From the NCBI GenBank assembly GCA_028386065.3, contig JAKUCV010002350.1:64181-128180 (forward strand): 64,000 nt of DNA, given 5' to 3'. Positions 1 to 10,830 of the stretch are shown here, piece after piece; the first letter of the stretch is position 1; every line of letters begins with the position of its first letter. Source of the stretch: Turnera subulata. Lineage: Eukaryota > Streptophyta > Magnoliopsida > Malpighiales > Passifloraceae. Both the position numbers and the translations under genes were made by a program. Below the pieces are notes generated by a model. The model saw nothing but the letters and a program-made list of their open reading frames with translations, ran no database searches and was not told the origin of the DNA.

Positions 1-2000
1 CCTTTCTTGCTCGCATAATGAGATTTCTAGTCCGCAAAGGAATTTTCACAGCACATGAAGATCCATCCCAGGATGGTGTCACTCTTTATGGCCTGACTGA
101 AACCTCCAAATGGATACTACACGATTCTGATCTTAGCCTTGCTCCAATGTTACTAATGGAGAACCATCCATGGCTAGTAGCACCATGGCACCACTTCAGC
201 ACTTGTATTAAAGAAGGTGGTATTGCTTTCAAAAGGGCCAATGGGTCTGAAATATGGGAACTTGCTTCCAAGAAACCTGAATTCAACACCATTTTTAATG
301 AAGGCATAGCATCCACTGCCAAGGTTGTGATGAGGGCGTTTTTATTACAATATGGAGATGGCCTCAAGGATGTTGAGACATTGGTGGATGTAGGTGGTGG
401 TACTGGGAGACATGTTGCAGAGATTGTCCAAAACTATCCACACATCAAAGGCATAAACTTCGATCTGCCACATGTTGTAGCCACAGCACCTCCGTATGAG
501 GGGGTCTCCCATGTTGGTGGTGACATGTTTGAATCCATTCCTTCTGCTGATGCTATTTTCATGAAGGTAAACAAGTGTCCATTTCCGCTTTCTCTAAGTA
601 ATTATAATATGTTAGAATCCAGAAAAAAATAATAATATATTAGAAACATGATTGATATATAATTAAAGTAAGTTCTAGAAGCAGATAGTTGTCATTAAAG
701 TCAACGGCAAACGCTTCTATACATGTGGTTTTTTCTTTATTATTAGAAGAGTGTCCGAGTCCACCACTTGATTTTTCCGCTTCTTTATTTATATATGACA
801 TAATCATGTCCCAATAACTGTATATTATATATACATAGTCCCATTCAAGAATTACCAAACCATGACCTGTGGGTTGGTCCAAGTGGTAAGCGACTTGATT
901 CCACTTAAGCGAGGTCTCGGGGTTCGAGTCCTCGTGTATGCAGAAAATTCTCATTGGGAGACTCACCCACCATACCCAGGTGCGCGACTCGAGTCTAATC
1001 CGGATTAATCGGGGCAAAGCTCCGAATACCGGATGGAAAAAAACAAAGAATTACCAAACCATTTGATTTTAAATGTAAAAAAAAAATTATTCAGTTTATA
1101 TGCTGTATTTCTCTACAATTTAAGGTTCGAATTTTGAATTTTGGTGAAGGCCAATATATAAAATTATGTGGTTGATAGTGGTTACACCACATAAAGATAT
1201 GCTAAGATGGTTTGCTAGGATGGATATCTATATTATTTCCTACACTTGTCCTACGGTTGGCTGGCTAGGATATATATATTATTGTTTCCTCTCTTGTTTA
1301 ATAATAGAACAACTTTGCTTTCAGTGTCGAAGTTTTTTTCTTTGTCAAAAACCTTGATTGTCATTTAACATTTGGAATATTAATGTGTAAAGTGCACAAA
1401 CGAGCTTTGTGGTTAAAAATCTGGTGGTGAAATTTAGTTGCCCTCTTAAAATGTCAAAGCTTCTTGGTAGGTAACGCAAGGTGTATAGGAGAGCTAATTG
1501 TGTGATTGTCTAGCAACATACGCTCCCACATATTGTGTATGCTAAACCTAGAGGAAGATTTTAACATTGTCCAGGGATTTCTTTTGGGTGGGTCATCTGG
1601 CATTTACAACTTTTGGACTCCTTTTAGTTGTGATCCATGGGCTCAAATAGGCATTAGGCACAATATTTGATTTGTGTTTTCTTTATGGTCTTTTCCACAG
1701 TGGATCTTGCATGATTGGGCAGATGAGAATTGTGTTACAATTTTGAGAAACTGCCGCAAAGCACTCTCCGAGAGAAAGGGGAAGCTTATTCTGGTGGAAA
1801 TTGTTGTCCAACCTCAAGGCAATGACCAATTTGGAGATATGGGAATGGTATTTGATCTGCTAATGTATGCACACACTACAGGTGGCAAAGAGAGGACAGA
1901 ACAGGAGTGGAGGAAATTGTTAGCTGAAGGAGGTTTTCCCCGCTACAAAATCATAAAAATTCCTGCTTTACCATCCATTATTGAGGCCTACACAGAGTAA
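1..2000 (+). CDS. O-methyltransferase (COMT-type), copy 1, 5' part outside window
   Basis: S-adenosylmethionine-dependent class II plant O-methyltransferase, of the type annotated as reticuline 7-OMT-like or acetylserotonin OMT-like. The substrate cannot be read from sequence. Coding pieces in the window are <1-566 and 1701-2000, with a GT-AG intron at 567-1700. The first piece ends at FMK and carries SAM motif I (VDVGGGTGRHV, about 385-420) and the region NFDLPHVV. The second piece opens with WILHDWADE, which holds the catalytic His of the family, then GGKERTEQEW, and ends PSIIEAYTE at the TAA at 1998-2000. The upstream exon lies left of base 1. No frameshift or stop is visible, so this copy looks functional over what can be seen. 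It is the intact relative of the broken copy at 10953-18816 and shows that copy's pre-insertion sequence. Confidence 0.9.
864..1045 (+). mobile_element. tRNA-derived SINE in OMT intron, 17-bp target duplication
   Basis: The element starts TGACCTGTGGGTTGGTCC and holds a box-A-like stretch (GGTCCAAGTGGTAAG) and a box-B-like stretch (GGTTCGAGTCC), as in a Pol III tRNA-type promoter. It ends in CCGGATGG plus an A-rich tail. A perfect 17-bp direct repeat (AAGAATTACCAAACCAT) flanks it at 847-863 and 1046-1062. This is the mark of recent target-primed insertion. A related truncated 3' end is at 45669-45721. Confidence 0.85.
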
Positions 2001-2693
2001 TAATTAATTAACCTGAAGTTGCTTTACCATAGTTAAAGCCAAACTTTGGATCAAAGTAGAGTGGGGAAGAAGAGGACATGACACTAAGTGCTGAGATTGT
2101 CAAACTTTGGCGTTTTAAGTCACTAATTAGCATTAGTCCAAATTGGCACTTTCCTTTCCGTGTTCATTGCTTTTAAGTGTATCTGTTGAGTTACTTGATG
2201 TGTCTTGAACTCGGTCTTCTCCCCCAATAATGTTGTCTGTATTTCGAAAGCTATCTTCTCATTAATAGATTCACGATTAAAAAGACATGAAGGTGTTGTT
2301 ATTGTGAGATAGAAATAGTACACGTGAAGTCCCATTGTCCTGCTTTAAGCCTGATGTGGCTTTTACACAAAATAACCTAAAGTTCCTGTTATGGTAATAC
2401 TATAGAGTAAAGATATATAACTCGCTAAATTCTTAAAACGTCTTATACTCAGAAACAAATGGTAATATCCGTTTAACATCAAAAAGAAAAATTCATTACC
2501 TCAATTACTGTGCAATAATGTCTGTCCATAATATTGCATAAAGAAACATCAATAAATAATTAATCATAGTCCCATGGTCTTCTAGGATAAAAAGAAATGT
2601 CTAACAATATCATATCTGAGACTGTTATCACAAATTTTGAGTGCAAAATTTTGTGGGTTAAACAAAAAATGATAACTTAAAAGAAAGCTTATA
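2001..2693. other. AT-rich 3' flank of OMT copy 1, no gene seen
   Basis: Sequence after the OMT stop codon. It presumably includes the 3' UTR. I see no coding pattern, RNA gene or clear repeat. Confidence 0.5.
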
Positions 2694-2701
2694 CATTTAA
2701 G

Positions 2702-3346
2702 CAAGGTTGTGAAAACCGGACCGGACCGGCTGGTTCAACCGGGTTAACTATGAACCGGTGGTCCATCTGGTTTTCAAGACCCCTAAAAATGAGCTGTTTC
2801 ACAAGATAGGTTGAACTAGACGGTTTTACCGGTTTTGGGCGAACTGTGCGAAATGGTACTGGTTTTCCGGGGTCGATATTGGTTGAAATTTTTATTTTTT
2901 TTTCAAAACTTCTAAAAAATCAATTTTATTAAACTCGGACCGGAGATTGACCCGGTCGGGCAACCAGATCCATTTTTCCAGGGCTTAAAGTTGTCAAATC
3001 TCGGTTCCGCCAGAAATTTACAGAGGAATTTTTGACCAAAAGAACCAGCCGGGTTGTGGTTAATCGGGTTCAACCGACCGGGCCGGTCCGAGTTTAACAA
3101 CATTGCGAGTAATACATACTTAATTTTTATTAAATCAAATTATCATTATAATTGGGTCTAATAATACATACTTAATGTATAATTTATATATAATATGCAT
3201 ATTTTGTTATTTTTTTCATTTCAATTTGTTGTAAATAATAAAATATTAACATATAGTTGGACCCTGGTTAGGTCACGGTTGGACCTTGGTTTTTTTAAAC
3301 CTTTGACTTTTCTGGTTCAGTGAGCGGTCCGATTTTCAAAACCTTG
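2702..3346. mobile_element. Non-autonomous hAT-type MITE, 8-bp target duplication
   Basis: The left end reads CAAGGTTGTGAAAACCGGAC and the reverse complement of the right end reads CAAGGTTTTGAAAATCGGAC. A perfect 8-bp direct repeat (CATTTAAG) flanks the element at 2694-2701 and 3347-3354, which is the hAT superfamily size. The inside is rich in CCGG/CCGGTT subterminal motifs and has no transposase. A third terminus-like sequence (reverse complement CAATGTTGTTAAACTCGGAC) ends near 3104, so the element may be composite. Similar GGGCCGGTCCGAGTT sequence occurs near 20093-20110. Confidence 0.8.
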
Positions 3347-3391
3347 CATTTAAGAGACATGTTTAGTTTCAATTGTTTTGGAACGGATCAA

Positions 3392-3700
3392 AGATTTAGA
3401 TCGACTTTTTGTGCTCGCCTTGAATTTTAAATGTGGTCATTATACTTAACTTTTATGGATTTTGGTTCTTATATTACCATATTTTTCAATAAATTTGATA
3501 CTTCAAAACGTGTCATCATTTTATTGATTATATTATCATGTGGGATTTAAATTAGACCAATGAAATAGTAGCACATGTTTGGAATTACCAAATTTAATGA
3601 AAATACGTTAGTACAAAAACCAAAATCCATGCAAGTTGAGTACAATGACCACATTTGAAATTAAAGGCGAGTATAGGGATTAAAAACCCATTTAATCTAT
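3392..3700. mobile_element. Foldback MITE with long inverted repeats
   Basis: The left arm (about 3392-3485) and right arm (about 3600-3700) are inverted copies. Both carry AAATGTGGTCATTRTACT, then ATGGATTTTGGTT. The arms are about 75-100 bp around a spacer of roughly 110 bp. No target duplication could be fixed, so the family (Mutator-like or other) and exact ends are uncertain. It has no coding capacity. Confidence 0.65.
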
Positions 3701-3851
3701 ATGACAAAAAATATTAGAGATTCAATCTTATTGTCGATTCTGGAAAGAAAGAGTGGTTTCAGTAATGCTGACGAGGCACACAGTTTGTGAAAGAAACAAA
3801 ATTGTTCAGGGAATTAATGGATTAAAGTCATTTTGATTCCTATATTAGCCC

Positions 3852-4205
3852 CTAAAGCTGTAAGCCATCCCTACGTTGGATTTTGTTTTAGTTTCATCCT
3901 TCTGTTCATGCTAGTTGGCCAAGTTTGGTCTATGTCGCCGCAATCCGATGAAAATTCTTGAGGTGGCAAGTTTTCCAGTGCCACATCAGCTATGTTGAAC
4001 ATACATTTCAGGTCTAACCAAAAAACAAACTCGTGGACTATTGATGTGACTGGCATAGGCCTAACCTATGGGTCCTACATAACTGACATGAGACTGGAAA
4101 ACCTGCCACGTCAGTAAAATAGGATAAAATAGGCCAAATGAGATGAATAGAATGATAAAAATAAAACAAAATTCAATGTAGGGATGATTTTTCAACTTTG
4201 GTAAC
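3852..4205. mobile_element. Second foldback MITE with about 130-bp arms
   Basis: The left arm includes CATCCCTACGTTGGATTTTG and later GTGGCAAGTTTTCCAGT. The right arm, reverse-complemented, includes CATCCCTACATTGAATTTTG and GTGGCAGGTTTTCCAGT in the same order. The arms are unlike those of the neighbour at 3392-3700, so this is a separate family. The ends are approximate and no coding sequence is present. Confidence 0.65.
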
Positions 4206-4395
4206 TAACACAGGATCAGAAAATAATTTAATCCCGAAATTAATACTTTTTAGTCACCGAAATGGCACCACCAATTATAATCTAGGCTTATATATTACGC
4301 TATACCATAATACATATTTTTATATAATCCGGGGCATCATTTCTGTACTTGGTAAGGATCCCATGTGGAGAAAATGTGCCACCTCTTCTTGGAAG

Positions 4396-6004
4396 GAATA
4401 ACGATCTCGCGAGTCCTATATCTTTTCCCCAAATCTTATTTGAGTCCTAAAAAAGAAAAATGCCTATTTCGAGTCCTATAACATTCAAAAGTTACACCAT
4501 TTAAGTCCCTGTCCAATTTTTCGTCAATTTTTTGCTGACTTGGCCGTTAACTGATTATATGGAAAATGAGATAATAGAATTATAAAATGCAAAAGGAAAA
4601 CAAAATTGGAAATCTAAAATTAGCAATTAATAATTGATAATTAATGACAATCATTACAATAATTAAGATTAATTTGATTTAATGGCAATAGAAATATATA
4701 TCCACAACAAAGGCCTCGGGTCTGACCAGCAACCCCAACTTGAGCCTCCATGATCTACTGCCGGAAGCACACAACAACCCGAGCCACAGTAGATCCTACA
4801 CTGGCAACACCACGCCGGCCACAACAAGAACACGCACAACCCCCAAACCAACACCCAAACAACAATAAAGGCAACACCCAAATCGGATTAGATCCAAAGC
4901 ATTACAGACCCGGTTTAACAACTCACTAACCCAGGAATTAAAAGGACGGAGAAAGGAAAAGGAAGGGCAGCGACTTACCACGCGGTAGCAACGTCCTTGA
5001 ACGGCGTCCTGTGGGGAGAACACCTCGTCTTCTTCGTCAACGACTCGAGTCCAAATACCCGAGACGGCGGCGGCTACACGCGCCCTAGCTCACACACGCA
5101 TCACAGCCCTCTTCTGTCTCCTTCGTTGTGACAACTGCAGCGTTCGATCTCCAAGGCGGCGGCGTGCAGGTGAGTGTAAGAGGAAAGAGAGAGATAGAAA
5201 AGGGAGGCGGGCAAATCGATGAGGGCCTTGCGGGCGCGGTGGAACTGAGGTTAGTTGTTGGAGGATGACGGCGACAGGGAGGCTCGCGCAGTTGCGGGCG
5301 AAGGCAGCCACGCCATGGTCGGTGGCCTTGCGGTAGCCGCGGAGCTTGAGGCGGGTGAGAGAATCGAAGAAGTTAGCCGGAGAGCGATGGTGGTTTACTC
5401 GTCGGGAGCTGCTGGATCCGACCTTGGTTCGCCATTTTCCGGCTGCAAAGCTTCCGGGTAACCTTCTCCTCCTATCGCATTTCCTGAATCTCGTTAGATC
5501 TGGGCTCGATCTCGCCGGATCCGACTCGGTTCTAGTTGGATCTGACAGGATCTAGCCTGGATCTAACTGGAATCGACTTGGATTTTGATGAATCCAGTAT
5601 TTTGGAGCTTGGTTTACTGGTTTTTGGATTTTTGAAGAGGATGAATGTGGTGGGTATGTGGTTGTGTTGTTTGTTATTGTTGGCTGAGAGGAAGTCGCCG
5701 GAGGAGTGGGGAAAGGTTAGGTTAGGTTAATTATTTTTTTTTAAAAAAAAGAGATTAAGAATTTGTTTGTTAAGTGTTGGTAGCCCACGTGGCATGTTCC
5801 CTTCTTAGCTCTGATGTGGAGCTGATGTGGTGCATGAGAAGTCAAGAATAACGGCCAAGTCAGCAAAAAATTGACGGAAAATTGGACGGGAACTCAAATG
5901 GTGTAACTTTTAAAAGTTATAGGACTCAAAATAGGCGTTTTTCTTTTTTAGGACTCAAATGAGATTTCGGGGAAAAGATATAGGACTCACGAAGTCGTTA
6001 TCCC
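4396..6004. mobile_element. Mutator-like element (Pack-MULE candidate)
   Basis: Terminal inverted repeats of about 150 bp occupy roughly 4396-4555 and 5845-6004. Both contain GAGTCCTATATCTTTTCCCC, then GTTACACCATTT, then TTTTTTGCTGACTTGGCCGT, in inverted order at the two ends. An 11-bp direct repeat (CTTCTTGGAAG) flanks the element at 4385-4395 and 6005-6015, matching the 9-11 bp expected for Mutator. No transposase is visible. The interior (about 4700-5700) is markedly GC-rich and gene-like compared with the AT-rich flanks, which suggests captured host DNA. One fragment is annotated separately. Confidence 0.85.
5260..5373 (-). pseudogene. Captured F-box/LRR protein fragment (VFB/SKIP2-like)
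   Basis: On the minus strand about 38 codons read FFDSLTRLKLRGYRK, then TDHGVAAFARNCASL. This resembles leucine-rich repeats of plant F-box proteins of the VIER F-BOX/SKIP2 type, where LTRLKLRGCRELTD-like and MAAFAKNC-like strings occur. The similarity ends abruptly after ASL. There is no F-box and no continuous reading frame on either side, so this is a gene fragment inside the Mutator-like element and not a gene. A second GC-rich patch on the same strand (about 4980-5040, followed by a GTAAGT-like donor) may be another captured exon, but I do not recognise it. The family call rests on memory of the motif alone. Confidence 0.5.
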
Positions 6005-6270
6005 CTTCTTGGAAGTCCAAAGGGTACGGAAGGATGGATTAGTTTTTATTCAAATTAATCTTAGATTTGTTTTCATTATTAGTATAAAAAAAAGATTTGT
6101 TTTCTTTATTTTTTTTTGTAACAACTGCAGGTAGTCTGCATGTGACATGTTTTATTTTACTTGCAAGTTGGAACATTATCTCCTCATTAGGGGTGAGCAA
6201 TCGGTCGGGACGGCAAATACCGTGCTGATAAGGGATCAGTATGACTTTTTCGAGAGCCCTTTTTTCCGAC

Positions 6271-6539
6271 CAGTGGCGGATCCAAGGGGCATGTAGGGGC
6301 CCGGACTCCCCTAGATCTACCCTCTTTATATTGATTTCCTAATAAAATATCGTAATTTCAGTGTAGATCAATGGTTTGGGCCCCCTCCAAAAATTTTGTA
6401 GAGGTCACGGGATCGAGTCCCAGCCCTCCCATTTGCATGTTTTTGTACTCTTTTATGTACAAGAGTATAAAATGGAACCTTCCTACCAAAATTTATACAA
6501 AATGAGCCCCCCCAACCAAAATTTCTGGATCCGCCCCTG
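6271..6539. mobile_element. Small hAT-type MITE nested in the larger hAT element
   Basis: The left end is CAGTGGCGGATCCA and the inverted right end is CAGGGGCGGATCCA. The flanks TTTCCGAC (6263-6270) and TTTCTGAC (6540-6547) form an 8-bp duplication with one mismatch. The element is 269 bp with no coding capacity. It splits the left subterminal region of the host hAT, so it arrived later. Confidence 0.8.
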
Positions 6540-7008
6540 TTTCTGACCGACGCCGCCCCGTTAAGCGCCATATGCCAATCGGCATGATGCTGATTGATGA
6601 CCGAGGTCGGCATATGGTACTGCCGAAACACTAACAGTAGTGAAATAAAATCTTCAATTTTGTGAACATTTTCCATGAAACACATTAACACAACATCTCA
6701 ACAGCATCCACAATAACTAAGATTACAAGTTATTTAACAATGATACAACAGAAATGCACAAATAAATTGATCAAATTCGATTATTCGGATCAATTATAAC
6801 AATTCCATTACATAGAACAGTCGGCAAGAAAGACAAGTAAACTAATTCTGGAATTTTTGCAGTAGGGGTTGCACCATCTAAAACTTCTCTGCTCTCAAGT
6901 CTGATCGCATCTCATCTCAAAATTCAATAGGAGGAGCTTCTTGAAGCAACAAGTCCCTCAACATCAAACATTCAGTTTCTTGCAAAGGCAAACAACATCT
7001 AACAGAAA

Positions 7009-9617
7009 TTAATAAACGTATATAGAATATGAAGAAGCTAGAGGTATAATACCTTCCTCAAGTTTCTCCACATTCGTTGTAGTTTCTTCAACATTGAATT
7101 CACTCTTGTAGTCGGTATTCCCTGATCGAATCCAATCTTGTGCACAGATCAGAGCTTGGACAATTTTTGGAGTTAATGAGCTGTTATATGGGTCCAAAAC
7201 CCTACCAGTGGTGCTGAAGACAGATTCTGATGCCATAGTTGACACTGGCACTGCAAGAACATCACGAGCCATCATGCTCAAAGTAGGAAACCTTGGAGAA
7301 TTTATCTTCCACCACTTGAGAATGTCAAATTTTTTGACATCAGCCTCAGCATGCTCTTCAAGATATCTGTCCAGGTCTGATGTTGCTTTAGAGTCCTCGC
7401 CATGCTTCATCCTCTTGTATTCATTTTTCAAGTCTTCCTTCATGGACCTTATTCTGCGCCTCCCTGCTTGGCTTCCCTCAGCTCCATCACCTTCTGCAAT
7501 TGCATCAATATTTGTTGAAGTTGTTGTTGATGCTGTTGAGCCTGTAGTGTAATCGCTGGAGGATTGTTGTTGGGACCGAGAAGGATTGGACATCAATGTC
7601 TGATAGGCATTGAACATGGCATGAACAACAGCAATAACTTTGTCCCACATTTTGGTCCCTGTCACTTCACCATACACCTTCTTCAAACAAAACTAAGCAA
7701 ATCCAAACTTATACCTAGGATCCAGAACTGAAGCAATGAATGGCACCATGTTGAACTTGTCAATGTCACCCCAATACTTGTCAAACTTTGACTTCATATT
7801 CTGAGCCATTATGCTTATTTCTGGGTCATCATCATCAATCCATGCAAGCAACAATCCAAGAAGAGAGATAATTTCCTCAAAGTATGCATTGCATGTGACA
7901 TATGATGTGCCAGAAACAAATGTTGTTAGATAAAAAAAATGACCTAGATAGTTGCATAATCTCCTAGTATTAGCCCAATCTTCCTGAGTAGGTAAACCTA
8001 TCCACTCATCATCAATTCCTTTATCACTTGACTCCATCTCCTTCTCAAAATTATCATCATCAATCACCAAATTATCAAATGCTCCCTCAAACTTACAAAC
8101 TGTATCCAACATGAGAAATGTTGAATTCCAGCGAGTTGGAACATCAAGAGACAGAGAGGCCTTACTCTGATTTCCATCAGACTCTACGCACTTCTTGAAT
8201 TTTTGCCACCTTACAGGAGATTGCCTAACATACCTAACAACTCTACAGATTCTATACACAGACTTCCCTGTGTATCTTAAACCATCCCCCACAATTAAAT
8301 TCACTATGTGAGCAAGACATCTCATGTGAATATACTTACATCCCATTACACTATCTTTCCACTTCCCTATTTTCTTTTGCAAATTCCCAACAACCGTATC
8401 ATTAGAAGAAGCATTATCAATAGCTATGGTAAAAACCCCAGTTATTCCCCATTCAACTAAACATTTCTCTACACCTGCAGCTATCTTCTCCCCTTTAAGA
8501 CTAGCTATTGGACACAAATTCAAGACATACTTCCTCAATTTCCAATCATTGTCAATGAAATGCGCAGTCAGACTCATATAATTTATTCTTTGGACTGATG
8601 TCCATGTGTCAGTTGTGAGACACACTCTTTGACTGTTGGACTCTATAAATTCCTTTAGATACTTCTTTTCATCTAAATAGAATTGTAAACAGTCCCTAGA
8701 AATTGTCAATCTAGAAGGAACCTTAAATCTAGGACACGCAATAGACATAAACTTCCTAAAGCCATAACCCTTTACAAACCTAAAAAGAAGTTCATCAACT
8801 ATTATCATGCATGCCAAAGCTTTCTTACAAGCATCCTGATCAAACTTATAAGTAGACAAACTACTCTTTCCTTCATCATCCTCCCTATGAATCAACTCAG
8901 TCTGTGAATACTCATCTAATCTAAGATTCTGAAGACATTATTTCAGATGAGCTAACATACCCGAGGTTCTATTCTTATTTGGGTCGGCTTTGAATACTTG
9001 GCCACTTCTCTTGCTCTTCCCAATCCTCATTTCACTAGGACTTTCAATCTTATTGAAGTAGTCCCATGCCATGGATCTCTCCTTCTTGGATATCACAACC
9101 ATCTTTTCAAGTTCTCCAGTTGCAATTTGGGCTCCGCTTTGCACATTGGGGGTATGAGCAGTGCCTGTTTGCTCTCTTGCCTCTAAGTCTAATCAACTGC
9201 TACAATTCACACATTCACACGAAACAAGTATTAATAACTAAACTAACTAACTAAATAATTGAAACCTTCATACAAACTAACTAACAGCTCACAATTCACA
9301 CATTCACACATTCACAATTGACAAATCAATGACATTGAATCATTGACAAATTGAAATTGAAATCGAAATTGAACCTGTTCACACACTCACACATTCATAA
9401 ATCACAATGACACATATACACACATTCACAAAACACAATAAGAAAACTAAATAATTGAAATTTGCAATAAAAGAAATGCAACTCACCCTGACGCAGGCGG
9501 TGGAATTGGCAACCTAGGTAGCTGATCAACATCCATCGCCACTGCATCACGATCTGTCGCCTGAGATGCAGCAGAGCTTTCAACGACGGACTGACTGGCG
9601 GCAACAACATTATCCAT
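7009..9617 (-). pseudogene. hAT transposase (BED finger, RNase H fold, dimerisation domain) with two in-frame stops
   Basis: The main coding stretch runs from about 9144 down to 7009 in a single frame of about 712 codons, interrupted by a TAA at 8938-8940 and a TAG at 7693-7695. The first stop falls where the BED zinc finger is expected (after GMLAHLK and directly before a Cys). The second follows DPRYKFGFA. The core has the hAT motif RCLAHIVNLIVGDGL. The C-terminus has the dimerisation-domain signature (FPTLSMMARDVLAVPVS, then ASESVFSTTGRVL). A probable first exon is 9487-9617 (ATG at 9615-9617, donor GTGAGT), with an intron to about 9160-9190; the acceptor is not resolved. Both lesions are point-like, so the copy was probably lost recently. 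The family is the BED-finger group annotated as RICESLEEPER-like. Confidence 0.88.
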
Positions 9618-10823
9618 CTACAGAAACAAACAAAGAAAAACAAGCAATTAGCATTTACCACAAATAATTAGCCACCAGAAAACAAAATCGAAACAAACAA
9701 TTAGCACCAATGATTAAGCACGAAAAATTGTAATAATTACACTAGAAGTTGAATAATAAGCTTACCTGATTGATCAATTGCAAGAAAATAGGGCGAATTT
9801 GGCCAATTAGGATTATGATTCTAATTTAGGGGAATTAGGGTTCCACATCGAGAATTGGGAGTTTTGGGTTTGGGACTTTGGGGATTGCTTGTAATGTTGA
9901 TATGATGGAAGGGAAGTGGAATTTGACCAGCGGCTTCACCGTCGCCCCCATCACGTGCGACCTAGAGGGTTTTTCTTATTTGAAACTTTGGATTTGGGGA
10001 TTTACACAATTTTAGGCCGATTGGAAGTAGGGAAGGGGAAATAGGTTGGAAGAAGGGAAGAGGAAGGCCGATTGGGGGTTGCTTCACTGTCGCTGCCGTA
10101 AAGCACGACGAATCGGTGGGTGGGCGGCTTGTCTGTGCGTGGAGAGAAGAAGAGAGAATCGAGCGACGAAAGAGAAGAGAGGAGAAGAGAGAGAAGATAA
10201 TTTGGGATTTTTAGGGTTTGATCGATTTTTAGTTAGCTGCTTAGGGTTTTTTTTCATGGGTTGGGTTTTTTTTTTCCATTTGGGTTTGGGTATTATTAAT
10301 TGTTTGGGGCTTGGGTTGGGTAAATTTGCAATGGGCTAAGGCTTGTGTTGTGTAGGGGGGTGAGCAATGGAAGTCGGTATCAACAATACCGTTAACCGAC
10401 GGTATCGCACACCTCTTGCCGAGAAGAGTCGCGGAACTTATTGGCTCGGCACAGTCGGATGGGGTGGCTTTAAAACCCTGCGATTTCCGTGCCGATACCG
10501 TCTGTTTTTGGTCGGTATTGGCACGGCACAATCGGTACGGTTTTTTTCTCACCCCTACTCCTCATAGGCCTTTCTTTCTTATTTTTCCCATCAAATTGTA
10601 ATTTCGTTCTGCTCATGTGTCTCATAGCTATTCGGACTTCCGAGGGTTGTTGCTGACGTTTAAATACAGACTATTGGATTCTGACACTAAAGGGTCTAAT
10701 TAGTTATTTAATCAATCATTGACAATTTCTATAATTAAGTAAAATATTGTAAAAAGTTATGAAATGATTGCAGGAAATATTCGCTGCTTAACTTTGACAT
10801 ACCCATAAGTAACCGTACCTCTC

Positions 10824-10830
10824 TATATAT
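10824..10830 (+). promoter_or_regulatory. Candidate TATA box of OMT copy 2
   Basis: TATATAT lies about 125 bp before the ATG at 10953 in an otherwise unremarkable upstream region. It is supported by position and composition only. Confidence 0.3.

Larger units (their letters stand above)
6188..10557 (-). mobile_element. Full-length hAT transposon, 8-bp target duplication
   Basis: The termini are TAGGGGTGAG at the left and the same sequence inverted at the right. A perfect 8-bp direct repeat (CTCCTCAT) flanks the element at 6180-6187 and 10558-10565. Both subterminal regions carry repeated CGGTA/ATACCG-type motifs, likely transposase binding sites. The element is 4370 bp, contains a single transposase gene on the minus strand (7009-9617, broken) and carries a nested MITE at 6271-6539. 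With termini and duplication intact but the transposase stopped, it could move only with an enzyme supplied by another copy. Confidence 0.92.

Noticed and set aside
864..960. tRNA gene in the OMT intron (box A and box B present)
   Set aside because: No cloverleaf closes, and the 17-bp duplication and A tail show it is a SINE.
640..1017. 125-residue minus-strand frame
   Set aside because: It crosses the SINE and intron sequence and has no coding features.
9250..9470. CRISPR-like or satellite array (repeated TTCACACA units)
   Set aside because: Irregular short CA/TTCACA repeats within the transposase intron, with no spacers of fixed length.
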